Notes under the pieces: model-generated | Seen by the model: only the letters and a program-made list of their open reading frames with translations | Databases searched by the model: none | What the model was told of the DNA's origin: nothing | Part shown: piece by piece, positions 51,468 through 64,000 of the stretch | Layout of the letters: every line of letters starts with the position of its first letter | How positions within the stretch are numbered: the first letter of the stretch is position 1 | Origin: Dipylidium caninum | Lineage: Eukaryota > Platyhelminthes > Cestoda > Cyclophyllidea > Dipylidiidae | Assembly: GCA_017562135.1 (NCBI GenBank) | Contig: QEYB01001046.1 | Location: 1,798,001 to 1,862,000, forward strand | Direction of reading: 5' to 3' | Length of the DNA stretch: 64,000 bases | Program-made: the position numbers and the translations under genes

Positions 51468-54400
51468 TTCTAAACTCCACCCTCTGACTCTCGATGCCCC
51501 AGATGTCCCGTGGAATCTAGCCTTGAATTCGGGCGAGTTTTGCTGCCATGTGGCGACCGCGTTGTTTGCTTTATGAGGCGGATAGGCGGGATACGGAAAC
51601 TTTCTCGGCCGAGCAGACTACTTTTAATCGGTGGTTTATTTAGCAAACCGTCGAAGGGCAAGCGGTTCACCACTTTCCTCCCGTTCGCACTTTCTCCGCC
51701 GATTCGCGGGTGACGCTGATTTGCGCAGAAGAGGTACACGGCCAAGTTGCGAAGCATCGGGAGGAAGTTCCGCTGGTATAAGGGTAGGTGGAGAAGTGAC
51801 TTCAAACGCCGCAATACGTTTTTAAGATTTTCGCTACGACCATTCCTTCTATCCAATTTGGACAGCAGATTTCCCGCGAAACCACGAGACATTAACAATG
51901 CTTCTTCACACATTCCTCATCTTCCACCAGTGCAGACGAACCCTGAAGGAAGTCATCAATGCGCCCGCTTTGTGTCTCATCTACTTTCGGTGGAGGACAT
52001 GGCAGTTCCCCGCGAGTTTGTGATAAATTTCTGACTGTTTTATATTCCTCCTTAAAAATGGCTTCCTCCTGCATGGTTTCTTCTGCGGTCCTTCCGATAC
52101 CTTCGTCCGCTTTATTTTGCAGTGCTCAACACCCTCATTGTCAGAACTGCCATTCTGATGATGGCTTCACCTGCCGTTGGTCCATTGAACTCCTTCCTAC
52201 TGCACTTCTGTGGTCCGACGAAGCCAACCAAATCCTTCCTCCATTTGACTCCATTGGCCGATTGGAGCTCTCCACTCAGTCATGTTTGAGGTCCTGTGAA
52301 AAAGAGTGTCAGATCCTTCGGTCCTTTCGACTTTGGTTCAGGTGACATGCCTTATATCGACATTACAACCACCGGTGCAGGCCTCCTTGGAAAAGTAAGA
52401 CGCTTTCGGCCACTGGGCGAACCCTTCTAATGGGTTCTTTGGGCCGCCCTGCCTTCCTTGTTTGCTCAGGCCGTAAAATGGTGGGATCGCACAAAGGTCT
52501 CCTGAGATGATGTTGTTGAACAAAACACCTCGTCTGCTTGAGACCTCATTGTGGGACTGTGAGGATCTTACGAAATGGCAGTGTCACCGAAGTAGAGCTC
52601 ATTATTATTTTTTATTTAAGGCTGTCACTTCAACTTTCTTGCTTATCATAGTAGATGAGTGAGGCAGGAGATTTTATCAAAACCGCAAAAAGCATGAAGG
52701 AATGGACGGATGGACGGGAAACCATCGGAGAAAGTCCAAATACGTGTGGCAGACGGCGGATGGGGGTGAGTTTGGTTTGGCTCCTTCAGACAGACTCACT
52801 CCTCTCCTGTTACATCTTAAAACCGGATTATGTCGTGGTGTTCACCCGACCTACATCCTCCAGTCCCTCTCGTGGACACCACTCTTCCCTAAAGCTGGCG
52901 GGACAACTGAGCACCCAACATATTGCGGCTTTGGATACACGAAGTTGTCAGTTCCCGTTGTTACTGTCACGTAGTAGACGTGGTCACAACATCCACCATC
53001 CGACCCATCAGCTCTTCTCCCCGAGAAAACGGCAGTCACTCACAGACTGCATTGCGCTGCGTCAGCACTAGTCATTTGCGAAGGAAGAGGCGGCCACAGG
53101 CCTGTTGGAGAAGGCGATCCTTAATGTTCAAGGTCAAGAAACGGAGAAAAAAATGTCCAAAATTCCAAAGAGCCCAATACGTCGTTGAGACTTCTTTCCA
53201 CTCTGAAGCCCAATGTCAGACAGTGCCGGTGCTGCTATCATCGAAGACTCTTCGCTGATCTCCGACGCACCGTCAGGTATGCGCGGAGTTGCCAAACAAA
53301 CACGAAGTAGAGGCAAGTTCGACCAGCTCCAGACGAAAACCCGGGAGAAGAGCCGGTGAGGCGGACTCCACCGGGATAGTTTATACAGCTGATGATTCTG
53401 GAAAAGTGGTCCATTGTCTCGCGCCTGCCACCCCGAGGTGGGTGCCCTGACGTCTTCCATAGTTAACCTTTACCACGATTCTTAGTTAACCGGGTCGGTC
53501 GTGTTCCGGCAGATGTGAACTTATAAATCCAGGTTTTTCCAAAAAATTGTGCCCTTTGGACATCCACCAACGCCTGGGGTAGCAGCCATTCGTCAGAGTT
53601 GAGCAAGTTGGGCATTTGAATAAAAGTCGCATCAAAAGTGGAACCCACGTGAGTCAACGGATGGCTCCCGAAGACACTCAAAGGCACCTTACCACGGGAG
53701 GTTTGTCGTTACCAGACAGACGGAATGAGGGAATGCCAACCCACCAAGGTGGTGGGCGTATCTGGCCCAGACCGAAGGGTTGGAAACAACTGAAGTGAGC
53801 AGTCTAAGGCACTAAATTCCACCGTAAGGCATAATGGCGGCAAAAATTAGAGTCAAATGCTTCGAAGTTCAGAAGTTGGCAAGAAATGGTAGAGATATGA
53901 AGGCTTAAGTTGTGTTCTCGCGCGTCCTCTCTCCTCTCTTTCTCTCCCCTTCAAGACAATACATCAAAGGGGTGACGGTCCCGGTGTTAGGACGGCTGCC
54001 AGGCGGCGTGCGTTCAGTTGGTTGAGCTCTTCAAGTGCCCCCACTGTGTCAACCTTCACTACTTTGGATATATTCGCGGCTAACCAGATTGTTGAGCGAC
54101 GAAAAGAACACAATGCGACATTTTAATGGATAAAGAACAGAAGCGAGGCTTCTACTCTTCCCTAAATGCGGCCCGGGGATGGGCTTTGGAGTAGACGCAT
54201 TTGCCATCCTAACCGAGAGTTCCTGACGTCTTCGTCGTGTGGATTCGGCTACTTGCCTTGGAGGGCACTACTCGACAGCGTCAAGACTGCTGCGGACAAA
54301 GAATGCAAAACACATGCTTCAAGGTACGGTGACAATATCGGCGGTAGAGTCGGCCGAGGCTAGTCGCTTCTGTCTGTCTCTTTCATTAATTTGGTAAAAA

Positions 54401-57400
54401 CCGGACATCGAACTTCAACTACCAACTGAGGCAGTTTAACGGAGCAAAGGGGGGAGCACGAGGCATCACACTTTCGGCTGAATAGAAGCAGTGCCGACTA
54501 GTCGGCGCGCCTCCCGACTTCGCCAGTGACAGGCTCCTCTCTTTTCAGCTAATGAGACAGTGGGTTCCGCGGGGAAATGAATCACTTCATCTTCCGCACG
54601 GTAATGAGGCAAAGGGTGACGGCTACAGACCGGGCTAATGCGGCCTAACGCGAAATTTTTAGGGCCTCGTTAGGGATTCTACCTTAGTTGAATTACACTT
54701 GGCAATTGGCCTCACAAAGTGCTTAATTATACAGGGAAATTGGTGGGTGGTTGCGATTTTTAATGCACAGATTCAGTCAAAATTAGCTAGTTCATGGAAC
54801 CGAGTCAAATTTCCCAGCGAATTTGTCAGTCTGTAGAAATGTACTTAACCTCTGCAGTATGCGTAAAACATTCCATTTGCCCAGACATTCCCTAGGGAAG
54901 CAGGCCCGCTGTTCCGTCTGGTCGCCACTTGGTGTCAACGCTAAATGTCACGACTCCCGATTGGAGCCCATGTCCCGGCCGAAAGACCGCTTTGTTGCTC
55001 GAGCCAAGTGATGTTAAGCAACCGAATTCCCCGGTCCATGTAGCCGCCAGTAGTTGCGCGACCGCGTTCTTTTCGTCAAAAGGTCTCTCCGCCTTCTGCA
55101 CGGATGCACACACATCGGCGGTGTCCTGAGGTGACCCGGCTTCCATCCAACCGGCTTTATGGTGTGAAAGTCAAACAAAGAACTTCACCTAAATAAATAT
55201 TGGGCTTGTGTGTATATGTGTAGGAGTATGAGTTACTTTCCAATTGAAATTGCGCATGCTCCACGACTTTGTGCTCCCTGATACGTGATTGTCGTCGCCA
55301 CCCCGTGAATGGGGTTGAAGTCGAACTGACGGGGCGGAGTGCCGTCTCATTCTCGAGGCGGAGACGGGCCATCCACGGGGAAGTGGAGGGTCCTCTCCCA
55401 AAGGAAAAACTAAGTTTTGGCAAAGCTAAAGATATCGGGACTCGGGGAGAGATGTGTTGAGTCTCTAACCCTTCCCTTCGTATGCATTTCCATACAGCGT
55501 TAAAAAGTGCCTTTTTATCAGTCTGAAGCAGAGTCGAAACAGATTTCTAATAATTTCAGAACACGAAATTCTGGAGTATTGGTGAAGAAGTGGGGAGCTG
55601 GGAGCGAAGAAATTTATGAGGAGTCTGCGCTGGCTGGGCGGCTGTTTGAGCAGGTGAGTGGGCTTTGCGTGCTCCACGAGGCGGGTTGTCGGCGAGTCAA
55701 GCGGTGGCAGCTGCCAGCTTGTAGGCTGGAAATGGAACCACGGTACAACGAGGCGCAATAGCACGGTTTCCGCCCTCACAAGTAGCGAAAGAGGGCACAG
55801 GAGAAGGAGAAGGAGCAGCAGCAGCAGGCTATTTGAAGTGACACTGCCTCGGAGGGAAACAGGCAGTGTGACAAAAGTGTCATTCTCAACTCCTGCCTTA
55901 CTTGCGTCTTCTCGTTCGTAACCCGTAGCTGCCCGGCCAGCCTCTGTTACTCGTAGTATCTCCCTGTGTTTAGAGACGTGCGCTCACTCAATGTTGGAGA
56001 AAAAAGGGACTCCCCGTCACTAAGAGGGAGAAGCTTGGCCTCGACTCGAAAGAACTTGTGGGGCAATGCACGCTCCTGACAAGTGCCTCGACCCTACCCA
56101 CCGCAGGGAACAAATTGTGAACAAACACCGCTATCTTCCATCCTAAATTCGCGTCCCCCACGAATTTAGACGGGGTGAAGGCTAATGAAGGCAGAGAGAG
56201 CACACAGGAGGCTTTCCTTGATGAAGACTACCGCTCTACCTTGGACGACGACTCCAATAAGGTTATCCACCAGGTGCCAATTGCAGTCTGTCGTTCAGCA
56301 AAGCAAATTCCTCGTTGTTGTGGACCTTGACGGCAAGTGGATGTTAACTTTCCTGAAATGAGAGTCATCTACCCTTCACCTGGCCTCTGCTCGAATATTA
56401 CCTCGGAAGGCTGTGCTCAAGACTTCAAATCATGTCAAGTCTCGTTAATTGTTACCGCTAAACTACTTCACACTCACTGACTGTCTCGTCCTCCTCGACT
56501 CCTCCTCCTCCTCCTCCCTGAGTCCTCACGGAGTCCTCTTCCTCATACCCACTCTCATCATCATCTCTTGCCCTATGAGGCTTCCTTTCCACATATCAAA
56601 ATTATAAATTTACTTTATTCGTTAGAGTTATTCCCTTATCTTGCCGCCATTTGCAAGGAAAGTTCTTGCGCTCCTCTTATTTATAGCCGATTAAGAGTGT
56701 CACCGTTGTTTAAACAAGAGGATTTTCTCGCTTATCACTTCCCTTACGCTATCCAAATACTATTTGGGAGCCATTCAGAGACGTTTAAAAAGTGTCAGCT
56801 CCGTCAGGAAATTAATCAGGGGGCAATGATTTGACGGCGAAAGGCGCCATTGAGCAGTCGGATCATGTACGACCATGACAGCGGCCGACCCCTTTCATCT
56901 ACTGACAGCCTCCTCAGTGAGGTCAAATGGTTGGTCGTGCTCAACACACGAAATAAATGTTCTTTTCTTTTTGAAGATGAATAGTACAGACTAACTATAT
57001 TCCCCCCTATGACCCTCACAATAAAGCACGTTGAAGGGGTAGAAAATTAAATCGGATGGAGTGCCCACAGTTTACCGATGCTTATCACAGCGCTCCTCTC
57101 ACTCGACCCCCCCACTCGTTCATATCTCGACACATCCCGAGGGCGATGTGGGAGGACATGCGGTCGGACAGATGTTTTGTTAGGACGCGAAGACGTTGAC
57201 GCCCGCCCGAAGTCGGTGGTGAGGATGAGCCCCCTTGAGATTACTGCGAGAGCTTGACGGTTTCCATGTATTAAAGAAAAATGATTATTTTTCCACCTAT
57301 ATAAGAACCTTCTAGGCTGTTGAGCCCAATTTCCATTCGCACGAGTGATGAGGCCGAGGAGGAAAGTGCTCTGACAAGTACATGCGGCATCAGAATTGGC

Positions 57401-60400
57401 TCCTCGCTTCGAATCACGACCACTTCTGGCAAACGTGGTCTCTCACTCAGCACAAAGTGCTGTTGACTCATTAACTGCTCAAGGTACTCGCAAACTCTTT
57501 CACAAGCCGCTTTCCCTCTCATTCCTCTTTCCACAATGGCCGCGAGTGAGCCGCTTGGCACACCGAACGACGCAATTTGGCCCTCTCCCCGGCTTAGCGA
57601 TGCGCCCCAAGCGAGAATCAGATGGAGGTGTTGGCAATGAGACTTGGGTTTGAGAAGTCCAGGATGGAATGAGTGGAGCACGTCGTGGCTGATGGCAGGG
57701 TCTGGGTCGGCTAAGATAAACACACACAGAACCCCTATGCGCCGGCTGTGCGGTCGGGTCGAAAATGTGCGTCCAACCAGACATCGTTCGCTCGCTCAAT
57801 CGCGTCCCCAACCTTAACAAGGTCAAAACACACGTGGCAAAAGACGCTGGGATGACATGTGGACGTAGGTTGCTTGTTTTGTCAATGTTTGTCCTTGGAA
57901 TTTGATTTTTCGGCGCCCCAAGCTCTTCACCACGTGCGTTAAATAAAGTGATTTAAATATCACTTTGGCCTCACAGTTTGGGCAGACTTGGTGTGTGCTC
58001 AACTCCTAACAATTGGCCATGATCTCAACTAGGTAACGCGAGTCTGTGCATGGGACCATCTCCAGTCCAGCATTTTAAAAAAGTATCCACGCAAGTTTGC
58101 TTAACCGACTCTTCTAGGGTGCCTGTTGTCTCGTTTGCCATTGCATAGGCAGTGGACATTGCAGAGCAGAGCAGGGGAGCCCGAAGCCGGCGGTTGCCCG
58201 CACTGTGAAATCAGGGAACTCGGCAATGGCGAGGATCGGCGGGAGCGGGAGGCTGGCATTGCTCCCTTTTACTCCTGCACCAGCAGTCCTATCGAGTGTC
58301 CACTCGATTGCCACAACGGCCACGCTCACCAGCCCGCCAGTCAGCCAGCCCGCAGGCCTGCACGCCTACCTTGCCTCAGCCCAGTCGCCGCATCTCGTCC
58401 AATCGGCTCGCGGCCTATGCCGACTCTACTTTTCCCCTCCGTCGCTATGCCAACGCGCTGACCAAGCCGCCATCCCATTGGTTGGCCCCGGCCGCCTGGA
58501 ATCGGCGCTAAATCACTTCCGACCGCGAGGCGAGTGCTTTCCGGAGACTTTGAGACAAATTAGGAGTTTAGACGAAACTGGGAAAAGCTATCTGTGTACA
58601 GGTTACATACATTAGTTAGCTCCCACTTGATGCAACTGAAAAGATAGCATTAACTGGCCCTGCTTTTCCGCCATATGATTCACATTCACCGTAATTCAAG
58701 TGGACTCATGTTACATCAAAAAAGGCCTGCCACAGATGAGGACCACGGGCTCCAGGACGCCAGACATCCAGTCTCCTTTCCTGATGCCTCGTTGAGGGCG
58801 CACCCGCCTGAGGGTATGCCATTTTTTGGGCACGGCGATCCTCGCGATAAGTGGTATCGCAAGGCCATGGTTCAGAGGATGCATCACCTGACTTCAGCGA
58901 GCGAGGTCACAGATTCAGTTTGTTATAGGTAAACCGCGTGGGCGAAATCACCCCCCAGTCGTCAACATGTTCAGGCGAGGTCCTCATCCGAGTCTTCCAC
59001 TTTTTAAGTGGATGTAAACATTCTTAGCTTTATTTTGATCCTTGGACAGCAGCAACGAAAAAGTCGCTTCCGTATACAGGCGTAATGACAGACGATCGGA
59101 GTGCCAGGATGAACGATGAGGTGATGAGGGAGAGGAGAGGCGAGCATTCCCTTGCCGTACGTGGGTGACAATCCCACACCCATTTTCATCTAGGGTTAAC
59201 TCAACATTGGAGTGGTAGCCGAGTTATGTCTCCCACCGGCCACGGCGGTGTCTTCGAGTGCATTACGCACAATTCATGAATCATTGCCTTATCTGTATTT
59301 GTGAGTGTCTCAATCACCGTGGCCGACCACCTCACACCACCCAGCACCGTCCCGGACGCGACGATGCCGTCTGTGGCGGGGAGGGGGGAATGGGGGGAGG
59401 AGGAGGGAATTAGCATCGCTTCAAAAGGCAGGAAGAGAGTCCGTTAATGGAGGCGCATTACTTCATCGACAGTCTGGGAGAGAAGATCCACCTTGGCGTA
59501 TCAAATGTCTCATTTGAGCGGGAAGATTTGTCAATTAACGCCACCTGAAATTCCATTTTGACGACCATAAAATTAAATTTGACTTTGCCCCTGTGCTCGA
59601 CTCTTACTCCTGCCTTTTTTATTATTTTGTGATGAAAACTAGGCTCCCCAGTTACTAAGTAAGCAAAGCTAAACAGTGTGTTCTCAAAGTATTTATAGTA
59701 GAACCGCGGTGTTTGCAGCCGGAGGAACTTTATCGACAGGCGGACGCTTTTCTTGGCGGCTTAATTAATTAGCACCGTCGTCATGGGGTTGCTCTTCCCC
59801 CCCATGAACCGCAAAATAACCGCCAAACGTATCACTTCCGACCGCAAGGCCTGTTCGCCCAAATTCACCTCAGACAGATGAAACCTCAACTCTTCCGGGG
59901 TAGGCAATTCCATCAAACCAAAGAGGGGGGGGACTTCTATTGCGAACTTGTCGAATGAATTTGAGGGGAGAGTCCCAAACTTGCGGTCAACAAGCATCTC
60001 TATTCACCTCGAGTCCCTTCTTATGACACGTCTTCTGCAAATCCCCCAAAATCGTTTGTTAGTGCAGTTAAAGGAGACGGACACGCTGTAAAGAATTACA
60101 TTCCACCTCTGCCACCAGCCTGGAAATCATGTTGTCAATGCAATTCACTCCCGCCTCTCACCTGCCGACACTAAGTCGGTCTTGCTACGGAATGTCAAAG
60201 GGTATCGTATGCGGTCAACCTAGCAGAGAACGGGCTGCATGGAAAGTGTGTAGTTCAATCGGAAGTGAATGAAAAATGCCCTCAACGTGAGAAATCCCCT
60301 TAAAATAGGCAATCCACTTGTCACGTACGAATAATTAGGGCCAACGTATGAAACTGGCTGCACGAGTCACGGGCGACAGTGAGTGGTCCCGGAAGTTGGA

Positions 60401-62598
60401 GTACCTTCTGCCCAAAAGGTGAGCTCACTCATCTCTTGCTCGGAGGCGGGTCAACAAGTTTTATCATCCCATCGCGATCAAGAGGCGTAATGCAGGCATT
60501 GGCCTGGATCCCAATTGAAATCTCGTCAAGAAAGGCCCAATGGAAAGTTTGCCTCACATAACCATGTTGAAGTAGGACTGGACCAAAAACAACTTTTATT
60601 TCTTTACGTTTATTTGAAAGGCTTTTTACTGGCTGTATTAGCCACTCCAATGATCGTTGTCCACTTAGTGGGTATGCGTGCCGCGTAAATTGCCCTCCTT
60701 TGTGAGTGAACCATCAAGCACACCTAAAATAACTATTTCTTCGAGGTCGGTAGGAGGCGGTGACAATTATTTAGGGTTATATGGACTTCTATAAATGAGT
60801 ACTGAGGCGATACAAACAGAAATGGGCTGTGGAAGAGGAAAATAATGAGTCACGGAGTGTGAATGACTGGGGTAAAAGGCCACCTCCTGAACGAGACAAA
60901 GCAGCCTTCACACCCGGGACTGGGAGGTCGCCGAGTTGGTGCCGAGGGCACCACGAGTACCCAAGGCACTGGCTTCGCCCTCGTTCTGAGCGGAGAAGAG
61001 TACTGATGCTCTTCTACACGGCGAGATAACACAGACGTGCCGAGTCCGCGTCGCACTCGGCATAGTGACACAATCTCAACCTTGCTGACGGAGAGGGACA
61101 CTTTCACCAAGCTGTCTTAGCTGTACGCAAGTGAATTCCGAAAGAGCTTGCAATGAACATGAGGACGTCTCAAAAATGTCCTCCCCATCTACGCAGCCCG
61201 CGATTGCGCAACGGGTCTGGATGCCATACAAAGGAGGGTGTGACGTTGGCCATGTGGACGTGTCGTTATACTCGTGTTGAATGCAACCTCCAACCTGCAT
61301 ACAACGCCTCTAACAGTGTTAGCTTTGACAGTGAGACGCAAACCCGATGGCACAAGAACCAAAGTTTTCACGCTAGAATTCCTCTAGAAAGACCGCGGTT
61401 TTGTCTCTTAGATCCACATTCTCGGCATCCACTTGTTCAACATGTTTGTTATCTTTGTTGACAATCGTGATCATGTTCTTTGACCTTGGCTCTCTTTAAA
61501 ACTCACGCAACCCGGATAAAGTAGCTTAAAACTTCTAGACCGGTGGTCGAATCACAGCAATTAAGCCAAACCAAAAAAGATGGCCACACAAGAGCTTCCG
61601 TTAAACCGTGACACTGCTCCGATCACCCTCTTGTCAGGGCACTCACACTGAGGCCAAAGGCAACATCTGAGGCCGCCTGTTCTGTGGGTAAAGTTGCCAG
61701 GGTCCAACTTTGTGCACACATCCCGGAGCAGGCATCACGTGTGATCAGAATTTAGTTAGAAGTTAAGCAAAAAATATGACGGCAGGACATATTCCACGCG
61801 GTTAGAATTGAATCGGTTACTTTAAAGAACTGGCCACGGAGCACAGCACAGGTGGGGTTGGAAGGCACAGCAGACTCATACGCGCCAGAGTACCGATTGC
61901 TGGCCTAGTCTAAGAACGATTCCTCCTTGTCGTATCCACTCACCGGCCAAGCAGGTTCGGGTCTCCCTCGTCCTGAAATTGTGTTGCCTAATCAACACAA
62001 AACCGGCCCGCCTATTCGGTAAGCCCCTCTACTTGATTACTTCGACGCGGTAACCCAAAATGAGAAAATTACTAGCCTCCCACTTGGCAGATGGAAACAG
62101 ACATACAAGAACCGTGATGCGGGGCATTCATGATCATCCTAAGATGGTTTGACACGAGGGCCTCCCCGACATTGCAGTTCCCGCCCTCCTGACTCGTTCA
62201 CATTCCTGACCTCCCATGTTTACACATTGAGCGAACACCACAAAAGTCCTAAACCTATTCAAATCGAATAGGCAGATGCTCTCGATGACCAAACTAGAAA
62301 AGGTGCTTCCGGCAGTTGAATGACAGTCAAGTTTGGTTAACTTACGGCAATAACGTCCCCATTTAGGAGTAATTTCCTCGAAATACCTCGTATTTAGTTT
62401 GACTAGCAGCCTGAGGCGAAGGAGAAGAAGGAATTTGTTAAAAGCATTGCTCTTTCCCCCTAGGGAGCTCTTTTGAGGACTACCAATTCCGTGCATCATG
62501 ACGACGTCAGCAACAATATATTTTGTACACAGAGTAAGATAAGGGGAAACAAAAATAAGAACGGCGCACATACAACAAAGTCGATATGAGCCATCATA

Positions 62599-63147
62599 TC
62601 ACTTCGCAGTCCGACTGCGTTTGACAGCCGGAGGGGCCGTCCTCTTCTCCGCCGTCTGTGATACGAGAAACTCGGAGCGGGGAGCGCTGCCCATGCCGGT
62701 GAGGTGGGCGCAGAGGAAATCCACGCGCAACCACTGGTAGCACTCTGGGATGGGGGACTCGGACTGAGGTCCGCTCGAATGACCACCACTGCTACCAGCG
62801 AGGCGGCGTTTAATGAAGGCGTGGGTCACTTGGTCCGCTGGCGGGTAGGGCGGGTTGTTTGCGAGAACCTGGACAACCGTGCCGAAGGGGATTACTTTTT
62901 GAATAGCACAAAGTTTGGCACTGTATGTTACCGAGAGGGAGAAAGACTCGGAAATCGGCATGATTCCCAGAGAATGACTAGATATGTTAATCGAAATATT
63001 AAACCGTATGTGATATGTCCGGTCTATTTTAGACAATCTCTGTGACAGTGGGGACAAAGCCCTATGTGCAGCGAGAATCGTTGCTACGTCGGGAGGCTCC
63101 TCTACCCGATGGGTAGATATTCCACGAGATGGTGGCACAGAGAGCAC
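62599..63147 (-). CDS. Open frame or exon of unknown function
   Basis: This is the longest unexplained frame in the right part of the window: 182 codons on the minus strand. The segment from about 62869 down to 62600 looks most like an exon. It follows gttgtccag and uses C/G-rich third positions. It reads PPYPPADQVTHAFIKRR, a Gly/Ser-rich stretch, CYQWLRVDFLCAHL and a basic tail KRSRTA, and ends near a weak donor (aa|gtgata at about 62600). I recognise no family. It could be an exon of a gene that continues beyond 64 kb or an upstream exon of a minus-strand gene, or it could be chance. Confidence 0.3.
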   Translation of the reverse strand: MLSVPPSRGISTHRVEEPPDVATILAAHRALSPLSQRLSKIDRTYHIRFNISINISSHSLGIMPISESFSLSVTYSAKLCAIQKVIPFGTVVQVLANNPPYPPADQVTHAFIKRRLAGSSGGHSSGPQSESPIPECYQWLRVDFLCAHLTGMGSAPRSEFLVSQTAEKRTAPPAVKRSRTAK

Positions 63148-64000
63148 CGCAGAATGGACGAGAGTTGATGTTGCAGGGACGTGAAAAGAACCACGAGAGA
63201 AAGTTCACACATACTTCTCTCCGCGGCCAGAAATCGTAATAAGTAGTTTTCAGAAATCTCCAACGCCAAACCAAAATTCAACACAAAGTTGACAGACCAT
63301 CTTGTCAAGCGGTAGAGGACCACTGGAATTTGTCCTCGGGTAAATGGAATTAATTTCGTAAATCAGCGAAGCTCCAGGACTTTTAGGAGTTTAAAGGAAA
63401 AGTGGATTCTCATGATGAGGGGGTGTCAAAGTATCATGCTTGAAATATTTACAAACACAAACCCGTTTTATGTGCACCTGACCGCCCAGCCACCTACACA
63501 AGAAGAAGAGTCAGGGAGAAGGATGATCGCGAGTACTACCTCCTTGTGTAAGAAGTGTAAAAAGCGAAGTATGATATTCTCTGAGGAAGACTGGACACTT
63601 CACCCACATACAGGAGAATTGATAACAGAGACTTCGAGAAAACACAAACCCACTCCGAACTTGCCTGGCCACTTCACCACAATGGTAAACGTGGCGTTTG
63701 TCTCTGTTAGCGTCACAATCATCAAGTACTCAGAGCGCTGATTAGAAATGAAGCAAACAAGATGAGAGTAGCATCGGAAGTGAACTTGAACGTTTGCTTC
63801 TATGCCTTTGTACAAGACGTTCTGTTAGCTAAGTGGTGACTTATTCGTGCATGGTTGTCCAATTAACTTTTGGATGGCATCCGCGTCGTTTGCGAGGACA
63901 CATCAGCTTACCATGAATGCAATGGTACTTGGAGAGCGCAAGACGAGCTTTGCACGAGAAAGACAGCAGAGAAGTAAGATGTCTGGTGCGGAGAATCAGA
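63148..64000. other. Window end, nothing identified
   Basis: No supportable gene. A 109-codon plus-strand frame (63412-63741) includes LCKKCKKRSM but matches no zinc-binding family I know. Confidence 0.4.

Larger units (their letters stand above)
43892..62598. other. Long interval without a recognised gene
   Basis: Many frames of 60-170 codons exist on both strands, but none shows a known family signature. It contains a (TG)n tract (47443-47467), C and G runs (51158-51169, 51455-51467), GC-rich patches at about 47.3-47.85 kb and 58.1-58.5 kb, and several weak exon candidates listed in the findings. It could be intergenic, introns of a gene continuing past the window, or both. Confidence 0.45.

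Noticed and set aside
51470..52074. Overlapping minus-strand frames possibly joined by a frameshift
   Set aside because: Plus-strand frames of similar length overlap the same bases and no join gives a recognisable protein.
57271..57723. 150-codon minus-strand frame
   Set aside because: Smooth translation, but no family match, no splice support and no poly(A) signal; kept out of the feature list.

Overview
This is a eukaryotic (animal) window. The introns, gene families and gene layout suggest a parasitic flatworm, most likely a tapeworm (Cestoda). The evidence for this is: several spliced genes with GT-AG introns, many only 34-39 nt long; a Trithorax-related (KMT2C/D C-terminal half) gene standing alone without the N-terminal PHD part, as reported for planarians and flies; and moderate GC. 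The species call is inference, because no sequence search was possible.

Layout. Bases 1-9.2 kb hold no gene I can defend. A minus-strand MAPKAPK2/3-type kinase (9.2-11.0 kb) lies head-to-head with a plus-strand KMT2C/D (trr-like) histone H3K4 methyltransferase (12.5-16.6 kb). Next on the plus strand are an unusually large RNPS1 splicing factor (17.8-24.1 kb, 10 exons) and the ESCRT-III subunit CHMP2A (26.4-27.6 kb, 2 exons). Between these two, on the minus strand, is a small two-exon gene for mitochondrial ribosomal protein bL34m (MRPL34, 24.66-25.20 kb). Its first exon is only 35 codons and is easily missed. Convergent with CHMP2A is a minus-strand IQSEC (BRAG/Schizo) Arf guanine-exchange factor with IQ, Sec7 and PH domains, spread over 10.7 kb (29.0-39.7 kb, 7 coding exons). 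All exon joins in the MAPKAPK, RNPS1, CHMP2A, MRPL34 and IQSEC models keep the reading frame and restore family-conserved sequence across the junctions.

From 39.7 kb to 64 kb there is no recognised gene. It starts with a cluster of four CCAAT/ATTGG boxes about 1.1 kb upstream of IQSEC, a plausible promoter. It also contains a candidate 150-residue two-exon gene with a 36-nt intron (43.3-43.8 kb), simple repeats, a G-quadruplex-like tract, GC-rich patches and several weak exon candidates.

The genes do not form a pathway. They are housekeeping or regulatory functions (stress kinase signalling, chromatin, splicing, membrane scission, mitochondrial translation, Arf signalling) in a compact neighbourhood. 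The shared feature is a splice-acceptor-like AG within 0-17 nt of five of the start codons. This fits spliced-leader trans-splicing, known in cestodes, or introns in the 5' UTR.
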